A stretch of 64,000 nt of DNA from Butyrivibrio proteoclasticus P6B7. Lineage in GTDB: Bacteria; Bacillota; Clostridia; Lachnospirales; Lachnospiraceae. Position 1 is the stretch's first letter. The number at the start of each line of letters is the position of its first letter. A model generated the notes under the pieces. It was not told where the DNA came from, made no database searches, and saw only the letters and a list, made by a program, of their open reading frames with translations. Shown here piece by piece: positions 50,420 through 58,708 of the stretch. The position numbers and the translations under genes are program-made. Location of the stretch: NCBI RefSeq assembly GCF_000622085.1, contig NZ_JHWL01000003.1:124001-188000 (forward strand), in the 5' to 3' direction.

Positions 50420-51841
50420 ATGAACGAATTTGAAAGCAAGGTTTTGAATTTCATAAAGAGTAAGGAAATGATCAAACCCTCATCGACAGTGGTGGTAGGC
50501 ATGTCGGGAGGGGCGGATTCGACTGCTCTTTTAACAGTTCTTCATTCCCTTAAGCAGGTGCTTGGTATTAAGCTGGTTGCAGTGCATGTTAATCACGGGA
50601 TCAGACAGGATGCCCAGAATGACGCGGATTTCTCCGAGGATTATTGTAAGAATCTTGGAATAGAATGCGTAGTTGTTAAAAAAGATATCCCCAAACTTAG
50701 CAAGAAGTGGAATATGACAGAGGAAGAGGCTGGAAGAAAGGTAAGATATGATGCCTTTTCCAAGGTGCTTAAGGATAATAATGCTGATTATATAGCTGTG
50801 GCCCACCATCAGAATGATGTGGCAGAGACCCTTCTTATGAACCTTTTTAGAGGGACGGGGCTTCATGGAGCAGGCGGCATAAGGGCCAGCAGAGACAACG
50901 TGATTAGGCCATTATTATGTGTCACCAGAAAAGAGATTGAAGATTACCTTAAGGATAAGAACATAAACTTCTGCATTGATTCTACAAATGCAGAGAATAT
51001 CCATACAAGAAACAAGATCCGCAATCAAATGCTTCCATTTGCGGAAAGTGAGATCAACAGCGCGTCATTGGAGCATCTTTCCAGGGCAGCCATCAAATTT
51101 GCAGAGGCAGACGAATATATCCGCTCTGTTTCAGACAAACTCTACAAGGAAGCAGTAAAAAAGGACAAGGATGGTCTGGTTATCGATCTAAATGTCCTGT
51201 CCAAAGAGTCTGATGTGATCAAGGAAGATGTGATTCTTAAATGTTTCGAGGAGCTTACTCCTGCAAGAAAAGATATTACATACAGGCATGTGGATATGGT
51301 GATGAGGCTCTCTAACGACCAGAATGGCAGTGCCAGCGTTGACCTTCCTTATGGACTTATTGCCAAAAGAGAATATGAGTTTCTGAGAATTTCTTTTAAC
51401 CATGCGGACGAAAAGGAAAAGGAATTCGAGAAAGTTTTTTTACAGGACATTATTACTAAAAAAAAGGCACTAAATGTTCAAAATTTAGGTATGGCATCTG
51501 TGTCCTTGATAGAATATAATGGTGGGACAGCGTTTCCAACATCTACATATACGAAATGGTTTGATTATGATAGAATACAAACAGCATTTTTTAGGCATCC
51601 CAGTAAGGGAGACTACATCTGCTTCGAACAGGATGGAGAAATCCATACCAAGAAGCTAACCAAGTATATGACAGATGAAAAAATCCCAAGAGACGCCAGA
51701 AAAAAGATAGTTGTGCTGGCAATTGGCAGCGAAGTTGCGTGGGTTCTGGGCTACAGAATGAATAGCAACTACAAAGTGACGGAAAGCACTAAGACTATCT
51801 TGTCTATAAATTTTAGCAATGGAGGAAATATTAATGGCTGA
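50420..51841 (+). CDS. tilS: tRNA(Ile)-lysidine synthase
   Basis: A 473-residue PP-loop ATPase that modifies cytidine 34 of tRNA-Ile(CAU) to lysidine. The PP-loop is VVVGMSGGADSTALLTVL, with AVHVNHGIRQDA and AVAHHQNDVAETLLMNLFRGTGLHG downstream. C-terminal TilS domains follow (residues about 370-470). Length is standard. It overlaps hpt by 8 nt. The tilS-hpt-ftsH order is conserved across Firmicutes. Confidence 0.96.
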   Translation: MNEFESKVLNFIKSKEMIKPSSTVVVGMSGGADSTALLTVLHSLKQVLGIKLVAVHVNHGIRQDAQNDADFSEDYCKNLGIECVVVKKDIPKLSKKWNMTEEEAGRKVRYDAFSKVLKDNNADYIAVAHHQNDVAETLLMNLFRGTGLHGAGGIRASRDNVIRPLLCVTRKEIEDYLKDKNINFCIDSTNAENIHTRNKIRNQMLPFAESEINSASLEHLSRAAIKFAEADEYIRSVSDKLYKEAVKKDKDGLVIDLNVLSKESDVIKEDVILKCFEELTPARKDITYRHVDMVMRLSNDQNGSASVDLPYGLIAKREYEFLRISFNHADEKEKEFEKVFLQDIITKKKALNVQNLGMASVSLIEYNGGTAFPTSTYTKWFDYDRIQTAFFRHPSKGDYICFEQDGEIHTKKLTKYMTDEKIPRDARKKIVVLAIGSEVAWVLGYRMNSNYKVTESTKTILSINFSNGGNING

Positions 51842-52358
51842 ATCAGTTAGAGTTCTTTTAAAAGAGGAAGAGGTAGATAAGAGAATTCAGGAACTTGGAG
51901 AGATGATCAGTAGAGACTATCAGGGAGAGACAGTACACCTTGTATGCGTACTTAAGGGCGGTGTATTCTTTATGTGTGAGCTTGCAAAGCGTATCACAGT
52001 ACCTGTAACTATGGACTTTATGTCTGCTTCAAGTTATGGTAGCTCAACAAAGTCAAGTGGTGTAGTTAAGATCGTTAAGGATCTTGATGAGCCTCTTAAG
52101 GACAGACATGTACTTATCGTTGAGGATATTGTAGATTCAGGCAGAACACTTTCATATCTTATCAAGATGCTTGGCGATAGAGGACCAGCAAGCATTAAGC
52201 TTTGCACACTTCTTGATAAGCCAGAGAGAAGAGTAACAGACGTTAAGGTTGATTATACAGGATTTGAGATTCCAGATGAGTTCGTAGTAGGTTATGGACT
52301 TGATTATGATCAGAGATATCGTAATCTTCCTTATATCGGAGTTGTGGAGTTTAACTAA
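51834..52358 (+). CDS. hpt: Hypoxanthine phosphoribosyltransferase
   Basis: A 174-residue purine-salvage enzyme that converts hypoxanthine or guanine plus PRPP to nucleotide. The PRPP-binding motif is VLIVEDIVDSGRTLSYL and the C-terminal flexible loop is LDYDQRYRNLPYIGVVEF. ATG 51834 is chosen because GGAGGA lies at 51821-51826; an upstream ATG at 51819 overlaps it. It overlaps both tilS (8 nt) and ftsH (1 nt), so it sits in one tightly coupled operon. Confidence 0.96.
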   Translation: MAESVRVLLKEEEVDKRIQELGEMISRDYQGETVHLVCVLKGGVFFMCELAKRITVPVTMDFMSASSYGSSTKSSGVVKIVKDLDEPLKDRHVLIVEDIVDSGRTLSYLIKMLGDRGPASIKLCTLLDKPERRVTDVKVDYTGFEIPDEFVVGYGLDYDQRYRNLPYIGVVEFN

Positions 52359-54244
52359 TGGCACATAAAAGGGGGCAGGGGAAATTGGAGCGAAAAAGAA
52401 ATTATAATCCTTTCTTTTTGTTTGCTATAGTACTGCTGATTGTAGTGGTGGTGCTGGAGTACGGAGGAAGTCTGTTTGGACCCAGGGCAGATGCTTATTC
52501 TAAGGTGACTCTTGAAAAAGATATCGCTGAGGAAAAGGTATCCTATGTGATAATCATGCCCAATGCAGAGACTCCTACTGGTTCTATCAGGGTGTCGTTT
52601 GTAGAGGACAGATCAGATGAGACCTTCTATACCACAGACGTTACAGCTATTGAGGAAATCGTGGCAGCCAACGGCATAACCTATGAGGTTAAAGATGTTC
52701 CTGCTGAGAATATCCTTATAAATGGCATTGTTCCAATTATCGTCGGCCTTATTGTTATTGTATTTGTCTTTTCCATGTATACCAACATGCAGGCTAGTAC
52801 ATCAGTTGCTACCAAGCATGAGAGTTTTGGTAAGAGCAGAGCTAAGCTCTCTAAGGGTGATGAGAATAAGATAAGACTTGCTGATGTGGCAGGACTTGCA
52901 GAGGAGAAGGAACAGCTCTTTGAGATTATCGAGTTCCTTAAGGATCCTGATAAATTCACAAGAGTTGGCGCTAGAATTCCTAAGGGGGTCCTTCTTGAGG
53001 GCGCACCAGGTACAGGTAAGACGCTCCTTGCCAAGGCTGTAGCAGGCGAGGCTAATGTTCCTTTCTTTAGCATTTCAGGTTCTGATTTCGTTGAGATGTA
53101 CGTTGGTGTTGGTGCTTCCCGTGTCAGAGACATGTTTGCAGAGGCCAAGAAGAATTCACCTTGTATCGTATTCATCGACGAGATCGATGCTGTTGCCAGA
53201 AGACGTGGAACCGGAATGGGCGGCGGACATGATGAAAGAGAACAGACCCTTAACCAGATGCTTGTTGAAATGGACGGATTTGGTGTTAATGAGGGCATCA
53301 TTGTTATGGCTGCTACCAACAGGGTAGACGTTCTTGATCCAGCTATTTTAAGACCAGGCCGATTTGACAGACGAATTACAGTAACAAGACCAGATATCAA
53401 TGAAAGAGAGGCAATACTTAAGGTTCATTCCCGCAACAAGCCTCTTTCAGATGATGTAGACCTTAAGCAGGTGGCACAGACTACAGCAGGATTTACAGGA
53501 GCAGATCTTGAGAATCTGATGAATGAATCCGCTATCAATGCCGCTATTAACGATAAGAGTGTTATCAATCAGAGCGATATCAACAAAGCCTTTGTTCAGG
53601 TTGGTATTGGTACTGAGAAGCACAGCAAGATCATTTCAGAAAAAGAGAAAAAGATCACAGCTTATCACGAGACAGGACATGCTATATTGTTCCATGTTCT
53701 TCCAGATGTTGGTCCAGTGCATACAATATCCATTATTCCTACAGGTCTTGGGGCAGCAGGTTATACAATGCCACTTCCTGAGAATGATGATATGTTTATC
53801 ACCAAGTCCAGAATGCTTCAGGATATTATGGTTTCCCTAGGGGGAAGAATTGCAGAGGAAATCATTTTTGGTGATATTACAACAGGCGCATCAAGTGACA
53901 TTAGAAAAGCAACTATGGCAGCAAGGAATATGGTAACTAAGTATGGAATGTCTTCATCTATTGGCGTTATCAATTATGATGACAACGAAGAAGATGTTTT
54001 CCTTGGTTATGACATATCCCATTCCAAGAAGCATAGTGAGTTAATGGCTGGAGAGATTGATAAGGAAGTTAAGCTTATCATCGATACATGTTATAGCAAA
54101 GCAAAAGCGATAATTCTCAAATATGAGGACATCCTTCATTCCAGTGCTGAGCTCCTTATTGCAAAGGAAAAGATTGGAAGAGAAGAGTTTGAAGCGCTCT
54201 TTGAAGGACACGAAATTGACACGGAAATAAAGATAGAAATTTGA
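52358..54244 (+). CDS. ftsH: FtsH ATP-dependent membrane zinc metalloprotease
   Basis: A 628-residue hexameric membrane protease. Membrane segments are at about residues 18-36 and 123-143, with a small extracytoplasmic domain between them. The AAA module has Walker A GAPGTGKT, Walker [10 protein letters not shown], and the second region of homology LRPGRFDRR. The zinc protease motif is HETGH, with the third ligand in the later DIRKAT region. The basic N-terminus ([15 protein letters not shown]) is unusual but plausible. Start ATG overlaps the hpt stop. It degrades misfolded membrane proteins and some regulators. Confidence 0.97.
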   Translation: MAHKRGQGKLERKRNYNPFFLFAIVLLIVVVVLEYGGSLFGPRADAYSKVTLEKDIAEEKVSYVIIMPNAETPTGSIRVSFVEDRSDETFYTTDVTAIEEIVAANGITYEVKDVPAENILINGIVPIIVGLIVIVFVFSMYTNMQASTSVATKHESFGKSRAKLSKGDENKIRLADVAGLAEEKEQLFEIIEFLKDPDKFTRVGARIPKGVLLEGAPGTGKTLLAKAVAGEANVPFFSISGSDFVEMYVGVGASRVRDMFAEAKKNSPCIVFIDEIDAVARRRGTGMGGGHDEREQTLNQMLVEMDGFGVNEGIIVMAATNRVDVLDPAILRPGRFDRRITVTRPDINEREAILKVHSRNKPLSDDVDLKQVAQTTAGFTGADLENLMNESAINAAINDKSVINQSDINKAFVQVGIGTEKHSKIISEKEKKITAYHETGHAILFHVLPDVGPVHTISIIPTGLGAAGYTMPLPENDDMFITKSRMLQDIMVSLGGRIAEEIIFGDITTGASSDIRKATMAARNMVTKYGMSSSIGVINYDDNEEDVFLGYDISHSKKHSELMAGEIDKEVKLIIDTCYSKAKAIILKYEDILHSSAELLIAKEKIGREEFEALFEGHEIDTEIKIEI

Positions 54245-54277
54245 TTGTGCAATTTGCACAAAAATCACTAGCTGTTT

Positions 54278-54306
54278 TTGACATATTTGTGAAGTATTAG
54301 TATTTA
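54278..54306 (+). promoter_or_regulatory. Candidate promoter upstream of the GH13 gene
   Basis: TTGACA (54278-54283) and TATTTA (54301-54306) with a 17-bp spacer. A perfect TATAAT also occurs at 54329-54334 but has no -35. Downstream lie a 40-codon frame with good SD, complementary segments and an intrinsic terminator before the GH13 start. Confidence 0.45.
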
Positions 54307-54400
54307 CGCGGGTTTGGGGCGGAGGTATTATAATATGCGTAACCCCCCAATACATTATATAGTTTTTTGCTATACCCCAAAAGTAAGAAATACCTTCTCT

Positions 54401-54432
54401 AAAAAAGACAGCATCCCAGCTGTCTTTTTTTC
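54401..54432 (+). terminator. Terminator between ftsH and the GH13 gene
   Basis: AAAAAAGACAGC (54401-54412) pairs with GCTGTCTTTTTT (54419-54430) around a 6-nt loop, with a T-run. It ends the ftsH operon and, if the promoter at 54278 is used, would attenuate the GH13 gene. Confidence 0.85.
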
Positions 54433-54467
54433 GTTGTGGGAAGAAAAACGATTATAAAAGGATTTTT

Positions 54468-56558
54468 ATGAACAACAGAGCATTATTTCATGACATGACG
54501 CTGGACTACTTAAGACCAGCGGAACCAGACAAGGAAAGGCTTACACAGGTAAGATTCAGAACTGCCAAGGGAGACGTTAAGGAAGTAACCCTATTTTGGG
54601 AACAGAAGAACCTCCAGATGAAAAAGACAGAGACTGATGGAGAGTTTGATTATTATGACGTAGCTGTTATGACCAAGCAGGATCCAATTAGCTATTTTTT
54701 TAAGATTGAAGGCAATGACGGATCATTTTGTTTCTTTGACAAGCGCGGTGTTTGTCAGGGACCTCAGGATAACATGAAGTTTAAGGTGTTACCAGGATTC
54801 TATACACCAGACTGGTCTAAGGGTGCAGTAATGTATCAGATCTTTGTTGATAGATTCTGTAACGGTGATTCTAGTAACGATGTTCTTGATAACGAGTACT
54901 TCTACAATGGACATGGAAGTATCCAGGTTAAGAAATGGGATCAGTATCCAGATGTTCAGTTTGATTTTGCTGAGTTTTATGGAGGAGACCTCCAGGGCGT
55001 GCTTGATAAGCTCGACTACCTCAAGGATTTGGGAATAGATGCTATCTATTTTAACCCTATATTTGTATCTCCTTCATCTCATAAGTACGATACTCAGGAC
55101 TATGATCATATCGATCCACACTTCGGTAAGATCGTAGAGGACGGAGGTCAGCTCCTTACTGAGGGTCAGACTAATGACAAGGCCAGCAGATATATCAAGA
55201 GAGTAACAGATAAGAGAAATTTAGAGGCCAGTGACAAGCTTTTTGCTAAGTTAGTAGCAGAAGCTCATCAGAGAGGCATTAAAGTCATTCTTGATGGTGT
55301 ATTTAATCACTGTGGCTCATTTAATAAGTGGCTTGATAAAGAAAGAATCTATGAAGGCGCCGAAGGCTATAAGAAAGGTGCCTATGTAGATGAGAGAAGC
55401 CCATACCATGACTATTTCTCATTCCACGGCGGAGAATGGCCATATAACGGAAGCTACGATGGATGGTGGGGCTATGATACCCTTCCTAAGCTTAACTATG
55501 AAGGCTCTAAGGAGCTTGAGGAGTATATCCTTAAGATCGGACGCAAGTGGGTTTCTGCGCCATACAATGCTGATGGCTGGAGACTTGACGTGGCAGCAGA
55601 TCTTGGACACTCACCAGAGTATAATCACAACTTCTGGAAGAAGTTCAGAGAAGAGGTTAAAAAAGCTAATCCTAATGCTATCATCCTTGCAGAGCACTAC
55701 GGTCCAGCAAGAGACTGGCTTCAGGGAGATGAGTGGGATACTGTCATGAACTATGATGCATTCATGGAGCCTGTAACCTGGTTCCTTACAGGAATGGAGA
55801 AGCACAGCGACGAATTCAAGCCTTCAAAGGTTGGTAATGCAAGAGAGTTCTTTGACAGTCTCATGTACTGTGGCGGAGAGAACTTCAGCATGCCTTCTCT
55901 TTACAGTGCCATGAATGAGCTTTCTAATCATGATCATTCCAGATTCCTTACAAGAACCAGCCAGAAGGTTGGAAGAAGCGCAACACTTATGCCTGCTTCT
56001 GCAGATACAGGAATCAGCAAGAGTGTCATGAGAGAAGCTGTAGTAATCCAGATGACATGGCCTGGTGCACCTACAATTTATTATGGTGACGAGGCAGGTG
56101 TTTGCGGATTCACAGATCCTGATAACAGAAGAACATATCCTTGGGGCCACGAAGATACAGCGATGATCGCATTCCACAAGGAAATGATAAGAATACATAA
56201 GAGCTGTCCTGAGCTTATGACGGGTTCAGTTATGGAGCTTATGGCAGATAATAACTTCATTGCATACGGAAGATTTAACAGAACTGCTGCAGTAGTGGTA
56301 CTTGTTAATAACAATGAGTTTGAAGTGACCAAGGAGATCGAGGTTTGGCCAATAGGAATACCAGATGACGCCCTTCTTTCACAGCTTATTATCTCTGATA
56401 ATTCAGGATTTAGAACTGATTCAGCTATGTACAAGGTTAGAAACGGCGTGGTTATAACTACTCTTTCAGGTAAGTCAGCAGCGGTTCTTAGATACAATAG
56501 CTTTGCTCCAGTATCAGACGATGAATTCTGGGCTGATAACACATTGGATTTTGGCTGA
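54468..56558 (+). CDS. Glycoside hydrolase family 13, neopullulanase/cyclomaltodextrinase-like
   Basis: A 696-residue intracellular alpha-glucan hydrolase with no signal peptide. An N-terminal beta domain (residues 1-110) is like the CBM34/N domain of maltogenic amylases. The (beta/alpha)8 barrel contains the four GH13 regions: DGVFNHCG, DGWRLDVAAD (nucleophile about Asp374), ILAEHYG (acid/base about Glu409) and LSNHDHSR (Asp about 489). The C-terminal beta domain closes it. Its likely role is hydrolysis of maltodextrins or pullulan fragments in the cytoplasm; exact specificity cannot be told. ATG 54468 follows AAAAGGA. Confidence 0.92.
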   Translation: MNNRALFHDMTLDYLRPAEPDKERLTQVRFRTAKGDVKEVTLFWEQKNLQMKKTETDGEFDYYDVAVMTKQDPISYFFKIEGNDGSFCFFDKRGVCQGPQDNMKFKVLPGFYTPDWSKGAVMYQIFVDRFCNGDSSNDVLDNEYFYNGHGSIQVKKWDQYPDVQFDFAEFYGGDLQGVLDKLDYLKDLGIDAIYFNPIFVSPSSHKYDTQDYDHIDPHFGKIVEDGGQLLTEGQTNDKASRYIKRVTDKRNLEASDKLFAKLVAEAHQRGIKVILDGVFNHCGSFNKWLDKERIYEGAEGYKKGAYVDERSPYHDYFSFHGGEWPYNGSYDGWWGYDTLPKLNYEGSKELEEYILKIGRKWVSAPYNADGWRLDVAADLGHSPEYNHNFWKKFREEVKKANPNAIILAEHYGPARDWLQGDEWDTVMNYDAFMEPVTWFLTGMEKHSDEFKPSKVGNAREFFDSLMYCGGENFSMPSLYSAMNELSNHDHSRFLTRTSQKVGRSATLMPASADTGISKSVMREAVVIQMTWPGAPTIYYGDEAGVCGFTDPDNRRTYPWGHEDTAMIAFHKEMIRIHKSCPELMTGSVMELMADNNFIAYGRFNRTAAVVVLVNNNEFEVTKEIEVWPIGIPDDALLSQLIISDNSGFRTDSAMYKVRNGVVITTLSGKSAAVLRYNSFAPVSDDEFWADNTLDFG

Positions 56559-56597
56559 TTGTGAAAACATTAACTTTATTTTTTCAGGCAACAAGTA

Positions 56598-56627
56598 TAT
56601 AATGTTATTAACTATCAATAACATTAT
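56598..56627 (+). promoter_or_regulatory. -10 box and overlapping palindromic operator of fba
   Basis: TATAAT at 56598-56603 overlaps the left arm of a perfect 11-bp inverted repeat (ATAATGTTATT at 56599-56609, AATAACATTAT at 56617-56627, 7-bp centre). Because the left arm lies in the -10 region, the repeat cannot be an RNA hairpin as a whole and is best read as a DNA operator for a dimeric regulator. Confidence 0.6.
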
Positions 56628-56645
56628 GTACAAGGAGAAAAACAA

Positions 56646-57509
56646 ATGTTAGTATCCGCAAGAGACATGCTTGTAAAAGCAAAAGAAGGCCACTATGCAG
56701 TAGGCCAGTTTAACATTAACAACCTGGAGTGGACAAAGTCAGTTCTTTTAACAGCTGAAGAACTTAAGTCACCTGTAATCCTTGGTGTATCTGAGGGCGC
56801 AGGTAAATACATGACAGGTTTTAACACAGTAGCTGCTATGGTTAAGGCTATGGATGAGAGCCTTGGAATCACAGTTCCTGTAGCACTTCACCTTGATCAT
56901 GGTACATACGACGGATGTTACAAGTGCATCAAGGCTGGTTTCACATCAATCATGTTTGATGGTTCACACTATGACATCGAAGAGAACGTTGCTAAGACTC
57001 AGGAGCTCGTTAACGTAGCTCACCAGCTTGGTCTTTCTATCGAGGCTGAGGTTGGTTCAATCGGCGGCGAGGAAGACGGCGTTGTAGGAATGGGCGAGTG
57101 TGCTGATCCAGACGAGTGCAAGAGAATCGCTGATCTTGGCGTAGATATGCTTGCAGCTGGTATTGGTAACATCCATGGTAAGTATCCAGAGGGATGGCCA
57201 GGACTTAGATTCGACGTTCTTGATGCTATCCAGCAGAAGACAGGTGCTATGCCTCTCGTTCTTCACGGTGGTACAGGTATCCCAGCTGACATGATCAAGA
57301 AGGCTATTTCACTTGGCGTTTCTAAGATCAATGTTAATACAGAGTGCCAGCTTTCATTTGCTGATGCAACTCGTAAGTATGTTGAGGCTGGTAAGGATCT
57401 TGAAGGTAAGGGATTTGACCCTCGTAAGCTTCTTGCTCCTGGTGCTGAGGCAATCAAGGCAACTGTTAAAGAGAAGATGGAACTCTTCGGATCAGTTGGA
57501 AAGGCTTGA
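56646..57509 (+). CDS. fba: Class II fructose-bisphosphate aldolase
   Basis: A 287-residue zinc enzyme of glycolysis that cleaves fructose 1,6-bisphosphate. Zinc and substrate residues are in VALHLDHGTYDG, AEVGSIGGEEDG, GIGNIHGKYPEGWPG and PLVLHGGTGIP; NVNTECQLSFADATRKY is typical of the short gram-positive type. Strong AAGGAG precedes ATG 56646. A palindromic operator lies at its promoter. Terminator follows. Confidence 0.96.
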   Translation: MLVSARDMLVKAKEGHYAVGQFNINNLEWTKSVLLTAEELKSPVILGVSEGAGKYMTGFNTVAAMVKAMDESLGITVPVALHLDHGTYDGCYKCIKAGFTSIMFDGSHYDIEENVAKTQELVNVAHQLGLSIEAEVGSIGGEEDGVVGMGECADPDECKRIADLGVDMLAAGIGNIHGKYPEGWPGLRFDVLDAIQQKTGAMPLVLHGGTGIPADMIKKAISLGVSKINVNTECQLSFADATRKYVEAGKDLEGKGFDPRKLLAPGAEAIKATVKEKMELFGSVGKA

Positions 57510-57529
57510 TAAGCTAACTAGATATAAAT

Positions 57530-57566
57530 GGGGACGGGGCCTTCGGCTCTCGTCCCTTTTTGCATA
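57530..57566 (+). terminator. Terminator after fba
   Basis: GGGGACGGGGCC pairs with GGCTCTCGTCCC around a short TTC loop, followed by TTTTT. Confidence 0.8.
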
Positions 57567-57620
57567 ATTGGATATTCTTGCGATACTAATGTACATATAT
57601 TTACTTTTAAGGGGGATCAG

Positions 57621-58124
57621 ATGAACAACGAACTGACAAGAAAAGATATTGAGGACATGGAGGCAGAGATCGAACATCGTAAAATAGTTGTTCGAAAAGA
57701 GCTGCTTGAGCATGTTAAGGAGGCAAGAGCACAAGGGGATCTGTCTGAGAATTTCGAGTACTACGCAGCTAAAAAGGCCAAGAATCAGAATGAGAGCAGA
57801 ATAAGATTTTTGGAAAGAATGATAAAGACCGCCAAGGTTATTGACGATATATCGACAGAGGACGAAGTGGGAATGAATAAGTCTGTCACAGTTAAGATAG
57901 ACGATGATGGTAGTGAAGAGACCTATAAAATCGTGACAACCATGCGCCAGAATTCCCTTAAAGGCCTTATTAGTGTAGAGTCTCCACTGGGCAAACAATT
58001 ACTTGGACATAAGGTAGGAGACCATGTTACTATTAAAGTAAGCGATGAATTTAGCTACGGTATTACGATAACAAAAATTGAAAACACTGGCTTAACAGAG
58101 GATGATAAAATAAGAGACTTTTAA
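57621..58124 (+). CDS. greA: GreA/GreB-family transcription elongation factor
   Basis: A 167-residue factor that binds RNA polymerase and stimulates cleavage of backtracked RNA. The N-terminal coiled-coil carries the catalytic acidic tip in ARAQGDLSENFEYYAAKK. The C-terminal FKBP-like domain includes SVTVKIDDDGSEETYKIV and SPLGKQLLGHKVGD. GGGGGA at 57611-57616 fixes ATG 57621. Whether it is the only Gre factor in the genome is unknown, so the symbol is by family. Confidence 0.9.
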   Translation: MNNELTRKDIEDMEAEIEHRKIVVRKELLEHVKEARAQGDLSENFEYYAAKKAKNQNESRIRFLERMIKTAKVIDDISTEDEVGMNKSVTVKIDDDGSEETYKIVTTMRQNSLKGLISVESPLGKQLLGHKVGDHVTIKVSDEFSYGITITKIENTGLTEDDKIRDF

Positions 58125-58149
58125 TCTTTTTTCCATATGGAGGTGTCCT

Positions 58150-58656
58150 ATGCGAGTAATGCAACCTGTAGATCCAAAAGACATTGAAAGTGGTGCTTAC
58201 GTTTTTGATGGTGGCAAAATGCTTGTTACCACCTGCGATGGAGAGAAGGTTAATGTGGCGGCAGCTACTTACGGCGGCGTAGGTCAGCTGTGGGGAAAGA
58301 GAATTATCTATGTCTATGTAAGAAGTTCCAGATACACAAGAGAGCTTATAGATAAGTCCCTGGAGTTCTCCCTTAGCTTTTTGGATAACAAGGAATATCG
58401 CGGGGCCCTTAAATATATCGAGATGGTTTCCGGAAGAGACGAGGATAAGCTAAAGGGCGCCAGATTAACAGTGAATTACCACAATGGAATTCCATATATC
58501 GATGAATCAAGTAATGTTCTGATCTGTCGAGTAATATACAGGCAAGAAGTAGAGAAAGAGTGCATTTTGGATGATTCCATAGTAGATGAGTTCTACAAGG
58601 ATGGTAATTATCATGTAATGTACATAGGTGAACTGGAGAAAGTACTGGTAAGGTAA
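58150..58656 (+). CDS. Flavin-reductase-like FMN-binding split-barrel protein
   Basis: A 168-residue protein with the split beta-barrel of flavin reductase-like proteins (VAAATYGGVGQLWGKRIIYVYVR at residues about 36-58, SRYTRELID after it). Members bind FMN and often reduce flavin or act as flavoredoxin. SD GGAGGT precedes ATG 58150. It lies 25 nt after the Gre gene and 52 nt before the hybrid kinase. A flavodiiron protein 3 kb downstream may share an electron-transfer role (speculative). Confidence 0.8.
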   Translation: MRVMQPVDPKDIESGAYVFDGGKMLVTTCDGEKVNVAAATYGGVGQLWGKRIIYVYVRSSRYTRELIDKSLEFSLSFLDNKEYRGALKYIEMVSGRDEDKLKGARLTVNYHNGIPYIDESSNVLICRVIYRQEVEKECILDDSIVDEFYKDGNYHVMYIGELEKVLVR

Positions 58657-58708
58657 CGGATATTAGGATAGCAATCTGGTTGTTGGAAGAGTAGCCAAGG
58701 AGATATCC

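Noticed and set aside
52681-53400. Long open frame of 239 codons on the minus strand opposite ftsH
   Set aside because: Shadow of the conserved FtsH reading frame; no SD, no recognisable domain, and the sense frame explains the sequence fully.
54335-54457. 40-codon frame with good SD upstream of the GH13 gene as a real gene
   Set aside because: It reads straight through an intrinsic terminator stem and its peptide resembles nothing; kept only as part of a possible leader element.
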